NCBI GenBank assembly: GCA_937888925.1
Contig: CALARM010000570.1
Location: 1-6,192, forward strand
Source: an uncultured Synergistia bacterium
GTDB lineage: Bacteria > Eremiobacterota > SpSt-956 > JAKJGF01
Reading direction: 5' to 3'
Length of the DNA: 6,192 nucleotides
This document shows positions 1 through 5,833 of the stretch, piece by piece. Positions within the stretch are counted from its first letter, which is position 1. Each line of letters opens with the position of its first letter. The notes under the pieces are model-generated. The model made no database searches. It was given only the letters and a program-made list of their open reading frames with translations, and was not told the DNA's origin. A program made the position numbers and the translations under genes.

Positions 1-310
1 AAAAAAATGAATAAAAATATCTTTTAAAAAAGATCATTCTATAAATATAAGAGTCAAAAAAATTAAAAATTCCAAAAAAAAATTTATTTATTTTTTATAT
101 TTTTTTAGAAAAAGATAATAGTGGAAGAAATTAATAAAGAAGGGATAGAAAAAATAGAATAGAAATAGCACAGAAGATGTCGGAATATAGAGGAAATTAA
201 AGAAAGGATTACCGGGGTTCAGAAAACTTAATCGATAAGAAATATCTATCCTAACAATAAATCTTTCTTACATCCCGGCAATCCTTTAATCCTGCACATC
301 CAGGTTCAGA
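1..310. other. Gene-free AT-rich region
   Basis: I see no convincing gene here. Positions 1-110 are almost pure A/T with long A and T runs, including a short ATCTTTT/AAAAGAT hairpin at 19-34. Positions 109-210 are strongly purine-biased on the plus strand, and only a 13-codon reading frame starting with GTG at 121 is open there, without a ribosome binding site. The right end carries the inverted repeat 203-287 listed separately. The region lies downstream of the minus-strand lipoprotein gene, so it most likely holds 3' untranslated and spacer DNA. Confidence 0.6.
203..287. repeat. 14-bp inverted repeat with long loop, possible terminator of the minus-strand gene
   Basis: AAAGGATTACCGGG (203-216) and CCCGGCAATCCTTT (274-287) are reverse complements with one mismatch, separated by 57 nt. 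The flanking ATTAAAG (197-203) and TTTAAT sequences extend the similarity if a short insertion is allowed. The repeat begins 24 nt beyond the stop codon of the minus-strand gene. It could be a 3' hairpin, but the loop is long for an intrinsic terminator and the trailing T-tract on the minus strand is weak. It may instead be a small interspersed repeat. Confidence 0.45.
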
Positions 311-2464
311 CTACTGATTCTTCACAACACGAAAACCGAGAATATTACTGGCTGTATAAGGATAAATAGCGCCACGATCAGATGACTGGCAACTGACATG
401 ATCAAAATCCCAGCAACCGCCACGAACTACACGTCCATTACCTGTGGTGGGACCGGTAGGATTGCTCACGGGACTTATACCGTAATAAGCAGGCGGATTT
501 TCAGTGTTATCACTGTACCAGTCACTGCACCACTCAAATACATTTCCGCTCATATCATAAAGGCCGAAAGCATTCGGAAGTTTCTGACCTGCCTCATGAT
601 GATTTCCGCCGGAATTAACACTATACCAGGCATAATTACCTATATTGGGAGGATTGGGCGGATAAGGATCTCCCCAGTAAAACGCTGCCGTCTCTCCTGC
701 ACGAATTGCATATTCCCTTTCTGCCTCTGTAGGTAAACGATAACCATTTAAGGTACGCCATACAGACGGATCTGTACCTCTATGACCGGCCGTACCGTAA
801 CAGGGAGTTAATCCATGCCGGGCGCTTAACCAGTTGCAGTATTCAACTGCTCCAAACCAGGATACATAGACAACGGGATGGTTTTCATAACCGGAAAGTA
901 CTGTAAATGTACCGGGATTAGGACCTCCTCTTATTCCCTGATATTGATTGTCTGTGATAGTAATCCAGTAAAGCCCGCTTTCTGTTTTATTTCCCATGGC
1001 ATTCAAAAATATTACATAATCTGAATTTCTTATTTCATATTTACACATATTAAAAGCATTCAGAGTAACCGAATGAACCGGTTCTTCCGTTGGATCATCG
1101 GCACTGCCCATCTCAAAAGTGCCTGCAGGAATTGATATCATAGGAGGGCCTGCATAAGTTGCCGTAGCAGTAGGTGTTATAGTCGGAGTAGCGGTAGCAG
1201 TAGCAGTAGGCTCTACAAGAGGTCTCACATTTATAGACTTTGCTCCTGATGTTACCTCATCGTTTACTGCTCCAAAAGGATTCTCAGGGTTTCCGTTATA
1301 TTCACTCTCAGTCCTCCAGAACTGAATACGGCACGCACCCTGAGGAACTCCTGTAAAAGTAAAATTGCCTCCGCTGTCTGCAGTCACTGTCTTTATAGGA
1401 ACTGAACTGCCTGTTATGGATGAACCTGACGGATAGGAATAACTGTAAAATGCAACAAAAGCATTACCTATAGGAGTGGTACCGTCATATTCCACAATCT
1501 TACCGGTTATGTCTCCTCTCGGTATATCTCCGGGAGTAAGAACAGGAGTAGGTGTGGCAGATGTTACTGCAAGGACTATATTTACCTCGACTTCTCCTCC
1601 CGACGGAACAGAACCATAACCTGTTCCGGTCTTACCATCTGTTCCTGTAGCAATCACTGTTACAGGATTTGAAGGAATTCCGGGAAGAGTATAATGACCA
1701 TTTACATCAGTTATTGCATAATTTGTAAAATTCTCTACCTTCACTTTTGCATCTTTAACACCGGCTCCGTTATTGGTTACTACACCTTTAACATTACCGA
1801 CACCATCTGTTACGGTAATACTCACCTCTGTCCCGGAAGAGCCGTCTGTAGCTATAACCTTTCCGATGCCTGCCTTTGTAGCAGTAAATATACCGGTAGA
1901 TGATATGTTACCTATATCGCCTTCTACTGACCAGGTGACAGATGGTGATACAATAGAACCATTACTGGTAGTGGCATAAACACTGAATTGATATATTCCT
2001 CCTATACCTGCCGGACAGAGCAGTCTTTGAGGGATAACTGTTAAATTAGAATAAGTTGAGCCTGCTGCATTCGGGTCAGCTATTACTACTGGCTGTTCTA
2101 TAGGAACATAAGAGCCATATTCCACTGTTATTGTATTCAATCCGACGGGAAGACCGGAAAGATTGAAATAACCGTTCTTATCCGTATTTCCTTTCACTCC
2201 TGCTATTGTTACAGTAGCTCCTTCGGCAGCATGATATCCTGCCGGAGGATTATTGGTGTAAAGTAATACCATTCCTGTACCTGTTAATGTTTCCTGAGAG
2301 GAAATTTTATCTTCAGAAAGGAAGGGAATAAATACAAATCCTCCCTGGGAGCCGAATATGGATGAAACGAGAGCCACAAGGGCGCCACACCCGGAAAATG
2401 TCAGTACCCCGTAGATAGAAAGACATAAAATTAAAATAAAACTGAACAGAAAAGTCCTTTTCAA
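311..2464 (-). CDS. Secreted lipoprotein with beta-sandwich modules and a C-terminal SUMF1/FGE-like domain
   Basis: Predicted 717-residue surface protein, numbered from the TTG at 2464. That start is chosen because AAGGAGGT lies 8 nt upstream and is followed at once by a classic signal peptide (KR, then a hydrophobic stretch). The signal ends in TFSGC, so Cys26 is a plausible lipidated residue, although Phe at -3 is atypical for a lipobox. An ATG at 2542 would give 743 residues but buries the signal sequence. Domains in order: carboxypeptidase-regulatory-like about 61-143, bacterial Ig-like (BIG2 style) about 144-219, two more regulatory-like modules about 222-300 and 317-415, Pro/Thr/Ala linker 418-437, and formylglycine-generating-enzyme-like (PF03781 type) 441-715. 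The last domain shows PAGTFEMGS, RLPTEAERE, GNVFEWCSDW and a final NILGFRVV. Aligned by eye to formylglycine-generating enzyme, the first active-site Cys is present (Cys692) but the second is Arg697. A binding or structural role is therefore more likely than sulfatase activation. The substrate is unknown. Confidence 0.85.
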   Translation of the reverse strand: MKRTFLFSFILILCLSIYGVLTFSGCGALVALVSSIFGSQGGFVFIPFLSEDKISSQETLTGTGMVLLYTNNPPAGYHAAEGATVTIAGVKGNTDKNGYFNLSGLPVGLNTITVEYGSYVPIEQPVVIADPNAAGSTYSNLTVIPQRLLCPAGIGGIYQFSVYATTSNGSIVSPSVTWSVEGDIGNISSTGIFTATKAGIGKVIATDGSSGTEVSITVTDGVGNVKGVVTNNGAGVKDAKVKVENFTNYAITDVNGHYTLPGIPSNPVTVIATGTDGKTGTGYGSVPSGGEVEVNIVLAVTSATPTPVLTPGDIPRGDITGKIVEYDGTTPIGNAFVAFYSYSYPSGSSITGSSVPIKTVTADSGGNFTFTGVPQGACRIQFWRTESEYNGNPENPFGAVNDEVTSGAKSINVRPLVEPTATATATPTITPTATATYAGPPMISIPAGTFEMGSADDPTEEPVHSVTLNAFNMCKYEIRNSDYVIFLNAMGNKTESGLYWITITDNQYQGIRGGPNPGTFTVLSGYENHPVVYVSWFGAVEYCNWLSARHGLTPCYGTAGHRGTDPSVWRTLNGYRLPTEAEREYAIRAGETAAFYWGDPYPPNPPNIGNYAWYSVNSGGNHHEAGQKLPNAFGLYDMSGNVFEWCSDWYSDNTENPPAYYGISPVSNPTGPTTGNGRVVRGGCWDFDHVSCQSSDRGAIYPYTASNILGFRVVKNQ
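1157..1210 (-). repeat. Low-complexity Pro/Thr/Ala linker coded by GTAGCA-like units
   Basis: The plus strand reads repeated GTAGCA and GTAGCG units, strongest at 1189-1209. On the coding strand they give alternating Thr-Ala and Thr-Pro residues that separate the beta modules from the SUMF1-like domain. Such linkers usually act as flexible, often extracellular, spacers. The unit is a multiple of three, so unit gain or loss would change linker length without a frameshift. Confidence 0.7.
2387..2464 (-). other. Lipoprotein signal peptide
   Basis: These codons encode residues 1-26 from the TTG start: a KR n-region, a hydrophobic core rich in Phe, Leu and Ile, and then TFSGC. Signal peptidase II cleavage before Cys26 is inferred. 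The Phe three residues before the Cys departs from the usual Leu/Val/Ile, so a non-lipidated signal peptide or membrane anchor remains possible. Confidence 0.6.
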
Positions 2465-2472
2465 AACGTAAT

Positions 2473-2480
2473 ACCTCCTT
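2473..2480 (-). promoter_or_regulatory. Shine-Dalgarno AAGGAGGT that sets a TTG start
   Basis: On the minus strand AAGGAGGT ends 8 nt before TTG (2464-2462). No in-frame ATG lies at a suitable distance, and the sequence after the TTG is a signal peptide. This ribosome binding site therefore decides the start of the lipoprotein gene. Confidence 0.8.
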
Positions 2481-2517
2481 TTTATAAAAATTCTAACACA
2501 TGGCAAAACCATATAAA

Positions 2518-2547
2518 TATATACTATAATTTCATTCGCCATAACAA
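2518..2547 (-). promoter_or_regulatory. Possible sigma70 promoter of the lipoprotein gene
   Basis: On the minus strand TTGTTA (2547-2542) and TATATA (2523-2518) are 18 nt apart and would give an mRNA leader of roughly 45-50 nt before the TTG start. The -35 box overlaps the upstream ATG, which would exclude that ATG as a start if the promoter is real. The region is so AT-rich that a chance match is quite possible. Confidence 0.28.
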
Positions 2548-2616
2548 ATTAAAAATCCTTGTATATTTCACTGTACATAATTTCGATTCCGGCAAAAAAT
2601 TTCACTTAAAACTAAC

Positions 2617-2635
2617 AACCATGACCGGGTGGTTA
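2617..2635. promoter_or_regulatory. Weak dyad around TGACCGGG in the divergent intergenic region
   Basis: AACCA (2617-2621) and TGGTT (2630-2634) are inverted around TGACCGGG. Read differently, TGACC (2622-2626) and GGTTA (2631-2635) form an imperfect dyad like the better one at 2793-2807. It may be an operator half-site, but a chance match cannot be excluded. Confidence 0.2.
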
Positions 2636-2666
2636 CAACAAAAATAAGAACTATCTTCTCTTCACA

Positions 2667-2737
2667 ATTCTCATATAAACTACAATAGACACCTTTAACC
2701 TGTTATGATATTATGTAAAATAGATTTATATGAGAAT
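2667..2737. repeat. Perfect 13-bp inverted repeat
   Basis: ATTCTCATATAAA (2667-2679) and TTTATATGAGAAT (2725-2737) are exact reverse complements separated by 45 nt. A shorter third copy, ATTCTCATA, follows at 2776-2784 in the orientation of the first. The arms lie between the divergent genes and flank a possible promoter at 2701-2709. Confidence 0.7.
2701..2709 (+). promoter_or_regulatory. Possible extended -10 promoter (TGTTATGAT) for the three-gene operon
   Basis: TG-N-TATGAT at 2701-2709 matches an extended -10 element, and no good -35 is seen. It closely resembles TGTTATAAT upstream of the last gene. Transcription would begin near 2716, giving a leader of about 100 nt that contains the 7-bp tandem array and a TATGAGAAT/ATTCTCATA stem. 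Confidence 0.35.
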
Positions 2738-2784
2738 CGTAACGCGTAACGCGTAACGCGTGACGGGAGTAACAAATTCTCATA
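2729..2784. repeat. Inverted repeat TATGAGAAT/ATTCTCATA enclosing the 7-bp tandem array
   Basis: TATGAGAAT (2729-2737) and ATTCTCATA (2776-2784) are perfect reverse complements with 38 nt between them. The left arm is also the right arm of the 13-bp inverted repeat at 2667-2737, so the two hairpins cannot form together. The block looks like an interspersed non-coding repeat, or a structured leader if transcription starts near 2716. Confidence 0.6.
2738..2765. repeat. Four 7-bp tandem units CGTAACG with three ACGCGT palindromes
   Basis: CGTAACG occurs three times in tandem (2738-2758), followed by CGTGACG (2759-2765) and a decayed GGAGTAAC. The junctions make ACGCGT palindromes at 2742, 2749 and 2756. 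The block is GC-rich and CpG-rich in otherwise AT-rich DNA and starts exactly where the left arm of the flanking inverted repeat ends. This suggests an inserted or expanded element. Confidence 0.85.
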
Positions 2785-2792
2785 CTTCGTTG

Positions 2793-2807
2793 TGACCGAA
2801 CAGGTCA
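2793..2807. promoter_or_regulatory. TGACC-N5-GGTCA dyad upstream of the operon start
   Basis: TGACC (2793-2797) and GGTCA (2803-2807) form a perfect 5-bp dyad with a 5-nt centre, 11 nt before the ATG at 2819. It could be a repressor operator or a small RNA hairpin that limits ribosome access. The GTG at 2792 and the ATG at 2807 overlap the dyad, which is one reason to prefer the ATG at 2819 as start. Confidence 0.3.
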
Positions 2808-2818
2808 TGGTCGTTATC

Positions 2819-3865
2819 ATGATAGATAGTAGAGAAATACTTATTACAGAAGGAAAATATGCAAAAAAGATACTTGGCTCCCCCCAGGGAATAACAGGTG
2901 GGAAAGCAGGAAGCAGGACATGCGGTACTGCCATGAAAGCAGTAATGAAAGTAGCAGAAGAAAGGCAGGAACATGCATATACCGGCACTACCGGCTATTC
3001 AATTGTTATTCTCAAGGAATTTCTGGGATTTTCAGAGAGTCATCCTTTAACTCCCGGCGAATTTCCATTATTAAAAGATCTTATTTCATGCTTGAAGGGC
3101 AAAAAATCTTTTGCCGAAATCAAAGAAAAAATAACATTCTTAATCAAATTCACAGATAAAACAGAAAGACATTTTCGCATATTGGCTGAAAGTCCTGATT
3201 CTGTAACAATGATAAAGGAAAGGGATAATATCAGCAGTTTCCTCGGTATGTATAAAAAGTGTCTTACAGAAATGGAACAATCGATGGAAATGCCGTTAGA
3301 AAAATATCTTGATTCTCTGGCAGAAATTTCAAATAATATAGTTGTCTCTGTAATTCGACTGAAGGAAACAGAACATATTTTATATTATAATCACTGTATT
3401 ACCTGTGGTTACGGGAATAAACCTGAGAGGAAATACTGTAAATCATGTCAGTCTCCCATGCAGAGATGTGCCGAATATGTAAATCCTGTTAACAGGTCTT
3501 TTATGGAAGAAGAGGAATATAACAGTCCATGTTCTGTGTTGACAGGCAATATAAGAGCAATAATAAGAGAAACGGAAAAATTTCAGAAAGGCAAAAAAAA
3601 TTCTGATGATTTCATAAAAGAAGTTGAACATTTCATATCTCTTATTTCTGCAGAGAAAGTAATAACAGAAACTATGCCGGATATGGGAACAGAAATTATA
3701 TTAAAAGGCCTGAATATTCTGAAGGAAGCTTCTGCAAAAGGCAGACATATAAATGTGAACGGAGGAATAAATCTTATTATAGAAGGAGCAAATAAACTTT
3801 ATTGTCTGCAGAAAAGAGGAGAAGAAGCCGAACGGGCAATGCTCAGTGAAAGGGCTTTCAGATAA
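2819..3865 (+). CDS. Uncharacterised protein with a central zinc ribbon
   Basis: I do not recognise this protein. From the ATG at 2819 it has 348 residues. No candidate start (GTG 2792, ATG 2807, ATG 2819) has a clear ribosome binding site. I chose 2819 because the earlier ones overlap the TGACC dyad. There is no signal peptide or membrane segment, so it should be cytoplasmic. About residues 80-190 look helical and charged. A CxxC-x10-CxxC zinc-ribbon-like site follows (Cys193, Cys196, Cys207, Cys210, context CITCGYG and KYCKSC). The C-terminal third is helical, and two similar Gly/Ile/Leu segments (near LKGLNIL and IIEGANKL) may be a degenerate repeat. It is the first gene of the operon, 3 nt before the YkgJ-like gene. 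Codon use matches its downstream neighbours. A structural, nucleic-acid-binding or partner-protein role is possible, but no function can be assigned. Confidence 0.7.
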   Translation: MIDSREILITEGKYAKKILGSPQGITGGKAGSRTCGTAMKAVMKVAEERQEHAYTGTTGYSIVILKEFLGFSESHPLTPGEFPLLKDLISCLKGKKSFAEIKEKITFLIKFTDKTERHFRILAESPDSVTMIKERDNISSFLGMYKKCLTEMEQSMEMPLEKYLDSLAEISNNIVVSVIRLKETEHILYYNHCITCGYGNKPERKYCKSCQSPMQRCAEYVNPVNRSFMEEEEYNSPCSVLTGNIRAIIRETEKFQKGKKNSDDFIKEVEHFISLISAEKVITETMPDMGTEIILKGLNILKEASAKGRHINVNGGINLIIEGANKLYCLQKRGEEAERAMLSERAFR

Positions 3866-3868
3866 AAC

Positions 3869-4732
3869 ATGAAGCTGAAAAATTATTTTAATATCCTTGA
3901 CCATATATATGAAAAACTGGATGAAATTTTAATTCCTTCATCAAGAAATTGCAACGACTGCTGTATATGCTGCCTCAATATAAAAGGAGATGTTTTCACA
4001 TCAGTTGAAGTGAAATATATATATGAACATGTCTTTAAAGGTAAAAAAACCTTTGAAGAAATTCTTTATGAGACAAATAACAATATTATCTGCCCTTTCT
4101 GTGATTTAAAAAACGGAGGATGTACAATCTATAAATACCGCCCTCTCTTATGCAGACGGTGGGGACCTTTTGTAGATGAAGTTTATTCCTATATGTTTAA
4201 ATGCTGTGTTTACTCAACAGATACCTGCATATTTCCGCCGGAAAAGAAAGAAGAACTTCCCTTTGTAAGAGAACTATATTCCCTTAATGAACTATATAGG
4301 AAAAATAAAAAGATAAAAAAAATACAGAATACAGCAGGCCCGGAAAAAGATATAAAAGATCTTGAAGAGGCCATAAAAATTTCTGTTCATAAAGCACCAC
4401 TGTTAACCCTTACAGGCAGAAGTTATGCAAAACTCGGAGATACAGATAAAGCCGACAGCTATTACAGTAAAGCTTTAGAGATTGACCCTTTCTATGACTT
4501 TGCCTGGTATCTCAAGGGATTAAATTCTTACGGAAGACAGGATTATGAACGTGCAGAAAGAGAACTTAAAAATGCAAAGGAAATAAATCCTGAAAATGTT
4601 AATATAAGTTCTTTTTTGATTATGTTCTATCTGGGAAACAACAGACATAAGGAAGCAAAAAAAGAAATAGATTTTTTAGTAAAGAGATATCCTCCTGTGC
4701 TGGAAAGATTTCCCTTTATAGGTGAATTATGA
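3869..4732 (+). CDS. YkgJ-type cysteine-cluster protein with C-terminal TPR-like repeats
   Basis: 287 residues. The N-terminal half matches the YkgJ (CxxCxxCC, PF03692 type) zinc- or iron-chelating domain: CNDCCICC at 28-35, CPFC at 75-78, Cys85, then YRPLLCRRWG with Cys95, CC at 112-113 and Cys120. Members of this family are thought to bind a metal or Fe-S cluster, and most lack a proven reaction. After a Lys-rich stretch (145-160) come about three TPR-like helix pairs at roughly 179-206, 212-241 and 246-279, marked by SYAKLGDTDKADSYYSKALEIDP-like and ERAERELKNAKEINP-like pieces. These suggest protein-protein contact. The ATG lies 3 nt after the preceding stop with only weak AAAGGG upstream, so translation is probably coupled. 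The stop overlaps the next ATG by 4 nt. No signal peptide is seen, so it is cytoplasmic. An electron-transfer or metal-delivery partner of the neighbouring U32-like protein is an inference. Confidence 0.8.
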   Translation: MKLKNYFNILDHIYEKLDEILIPSSRNCNDCCICCLNIKGDVFTSVEVKYIYEHVFKGKKTFEEILYETNNNIICPFCDLKNGGCTIYKYRPLLCRRWGPFVDEVYSYMFKCCVYSTDTCIFPPEKKEELPFVRELYSLNELYRKNKKIKKIQNTAGPEKDIKDLEEAIKISVHKAPLLTLTGRSYAKLGDTDKADSYYSKALEIDPFYDFAWYLKGLNSYGRQDYERAERELKNAKEINPENVNISSFLIMFYLGNNRHKEAKKEIDFLVKRYPPVLERFPFIGEL

Positions 4733-5745
4733 AATTTCAAATAGGGTGGACACAGAATAAAAAATTTAAAGCTCACCATGTAATAAAAGAACTTTCCCAT
4801 AGGAAAGAAAAGATAGATTCTATTTATTTTGCTCCTTCATCTCCCCTTATACCTTCTGCCAGGAACTCAGGTTATAACAGGCAGGCAGAAATCAACCTGT
4901 ATAATGATCTCAATGAATTTTCAGAAGAAGGATTTAATCTGAATATACTCTTTAACGGACTATGTTACGGAGGAGAAATTCACAGTGAGAACACCTTCAG
5001 TCTCATTCTGGACACTATCGGCTTTTACAGAGAAAGATTTAATATTACAGATGCCACCTTTATTGATTGTAATCACGCCATAGCATGCAGAAAAAATTTT
5101 CCCTCTATAAGAAGAAACGCATCAATTAATATGTTTATAAGGGATCTGTCGTCATATAACTCTGCATCAAAGGTTTTCAATGTAATCAATATAGACAGAA
5201 TGGTCAATTACAACATAGAATTTTTGAAAAAATGTAAAGAAGACAATCCCGGTACTGAACTGAAATTACTTGTAAATGAGGCATGTATAAACGGCTGTCT
5301 TCTCAGAGCTCTTCATTTTGCTCATTTAAGCCACAGTAATGGCAAATTCAACGGCAACTGTTATAAACGCTATAAAAATAACTCTATATGTGAATTACTG
5401 TCATCTCAAATGGTTATGCCTCAATATCTGAAATTCTATGAAGGTTTTGTAGATACAATTAAAATAAGCAGAAGAGACAGAATATTAAGCGAGGCTCCGG
5501 AAGATTATATAAATGTCATTAAAGCCTATATGGATGGGAATCTGAACAGTCCTGTCATTGATCTTGCATGCTGCGGAGGTTTATACCAGTATATTGCACA
5601 GGAAATAAAAAGCGAAGATCCTCTTATGAAGATAAAATGTAAAGATATACCGGAAGAGCATTTTTTTAAGAAAACAAAGTGTATTCAAAACTGTTATGAT
5701 TGCAATTACTGTTTCACTCTCGGCACTTCTCTTTTAAGAAAATAA
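4729..5745 (+). CDS. Peptidase U32-like cysteine-rich protein
   Basis: 338 residues, probably cytoplasmic. Several segments fit the U32 family as I know it: an N-terminal barrel-like part with FNGLCYGGE at 75-83, DRMVNYNIEFLKK at 156-168, and the hallmark LLVNEACINGCLLRALHF at 180-197 with Cys186 and Cys190. Some U32 relatives (UbiU, UbiV, TrhP, RlhA) are Fe-S or hydroxylation proteins rather than peptidases. Further cysteines are at 211, 221, 281-282 and 304, and the C-terminus holds a C-x3-C-x2-C-x2-C cluster at 318-328, which could bind an extra Fe-S cluster. There is no N-terminal CxxxCxxC, so it is not an obvious radical SAM enzyme. The start ATG overlaps the upstream stop (ATGA) and has AGGTG about 6 nt before it. 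Assignment to U32 rests on motif recognition by eye. The catalysed reaction is unknown. Confidence 0.7.
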   Translation: MKFQIGWTQNKKFKAHHVIKELSHRKEKIDSIYFAPSSPLIPSARNSGYNRQAEINLYNDLNEFSEEGFNLNILFNGLCYGGEIHSENTFSLILDTIGFYRERFNITDATFIDCNHAIACRKNFPSIRRNASINMFIRDLSSYNSASKVFNVINIDRMVNYNIEFLKKCKEDNPGTELKLLVNEACINGCLLRALHFAHLSHSNGKFNGNCYKRYKNNSICELLSSQMVMPQYLKFYEGFVDTIKISRRDRILSEAPEDYINVIKAYMDGNLNSPVIDLACCGGLYQYIAQEIKSEDPLMKIKCKDIPEEHFFKKTKCIQNCYDCNYCFTLGTSLLRK

Positions 5746-5763
5746 AAAAATATTTTATTTTTT
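5739..5763 (+). terminator. AT-only hairpin, possible weak terminator of the operon
   Basis: AAAATAAAA (5739-5747) and TTTTATTTT (5753-5761) pair perfectly around a 5-nt loop and are followed by more T-rich sequence. The stem contains the stop codon of the U32-like gene and no G-C pairs, so any termination would be inefficient and read-through into the next gene is plausible. Confidence 0.3.
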
Positions 5764-5773
5764 ATTTCACATA

Positions 5774-5782
5774 TGTTATAAT
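5774..5782 (+). promoter_or_regulatory. Extended -10 promoter TGTTATAAT upstream of the small Cys-rich gene
   Basis: TG-N-TATAAT at 5774-5782 is a consensus extended -10 element. No clear TTGACA lies 17 nt upstream, which extended -10 promoters can tolerate. Transcription would start near 5789, leaving a leader of about 45 nt before the ATG at 5834. The last gene can thus be expressed on its own, and more strongly than the operon before it. Confidence 0.6.
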
Positions 5783-5817
5783 GTTATTTATCAGGTTAAA
5801 ACAATGATAAAATATAT

Positions 5818-5825
5818 AAGGAGGT
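5818..5825 (+). promoter_or_regulatory. Perfect Shine-Dalgarno AAGGAGGT
   Basis: AAGGAGGT ends 8 nt before the ATG at 5834, an ideal spacing. It contrasts with the weak or absent ribosome binding sites of the three operon genes and suggests high translation of the small protein. Confidence 0.85.
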
Positions 5826-5833
5826 AACATTTA

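Larger units (their letters stand above)
2543..2818. other. Divergent intergenic region without a gene
   Basis: No supported gene lies here. The minus-strand frame over 2695-2988 is a chance reading of repeats and of the opposite coding strand. The interval holds the elements listed separately: the weak dyad at 2617-2635, the inverted repeats at 2667-2737 and 2729-2784, the 7-bp array, the possible operon promoter and the TGACC dyad. The remainder is AT-rich without visible structure. Confidence 0.6.

Noticed and set aside
109..162. Short plus-strand frame with a GTG at 121
   Set aside because: It is only 13 codons from GTG to stop, has no ribosome binding site and is composed of low-complexity purine codons.
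398..736. Plus-strand open frame of 112 codons
   Set aside because: It lies opposite the SUMF1-like domain, which has clear family motifs, and its own translation looks like no protein family.
1694..1979. Two overlapping plus-strand frames
   Set aside because: Both are antisense to the Ig-like and regulatory-like modules of the lipoprotein and have no ribosome binding site.
2738..2765. CRISPR array or origin iterons
   Set aside because: The 7-bp units abut without spacers and number only four, and no DnaA boxes, cas genes or replication gene are nearby.
2695..2988. Minus-strand frames of 97 and 64 codons across the intergenic repeats
   Set aside because: They read through the 7-bp tandem array and the antisense of the zinc-ribbon gene, with no ribosome binding site and no recognisable domain.
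2920..3159. Plus-strand frame of 79 codons inside the zinc-ribbon gene
   Set aside because: It is a shifted frame of the longer gene. The longer frame has the zinc ribbon and matches neighbouring codon use.
3443..3904. Two minus-strand frames of 62 and 67 codons
   Set aside because: Both are antisense to the operon. Their Phe/Ile-rich translations are the expected complement of Lys/Glu-rich coding sequence.
4729..5745. Radical SAM enzyme
   Set aside because: Cysteines are plentiful, but no N-terminal CxxxCxxC is present. The NEAC-x3-C context fits U32 better.
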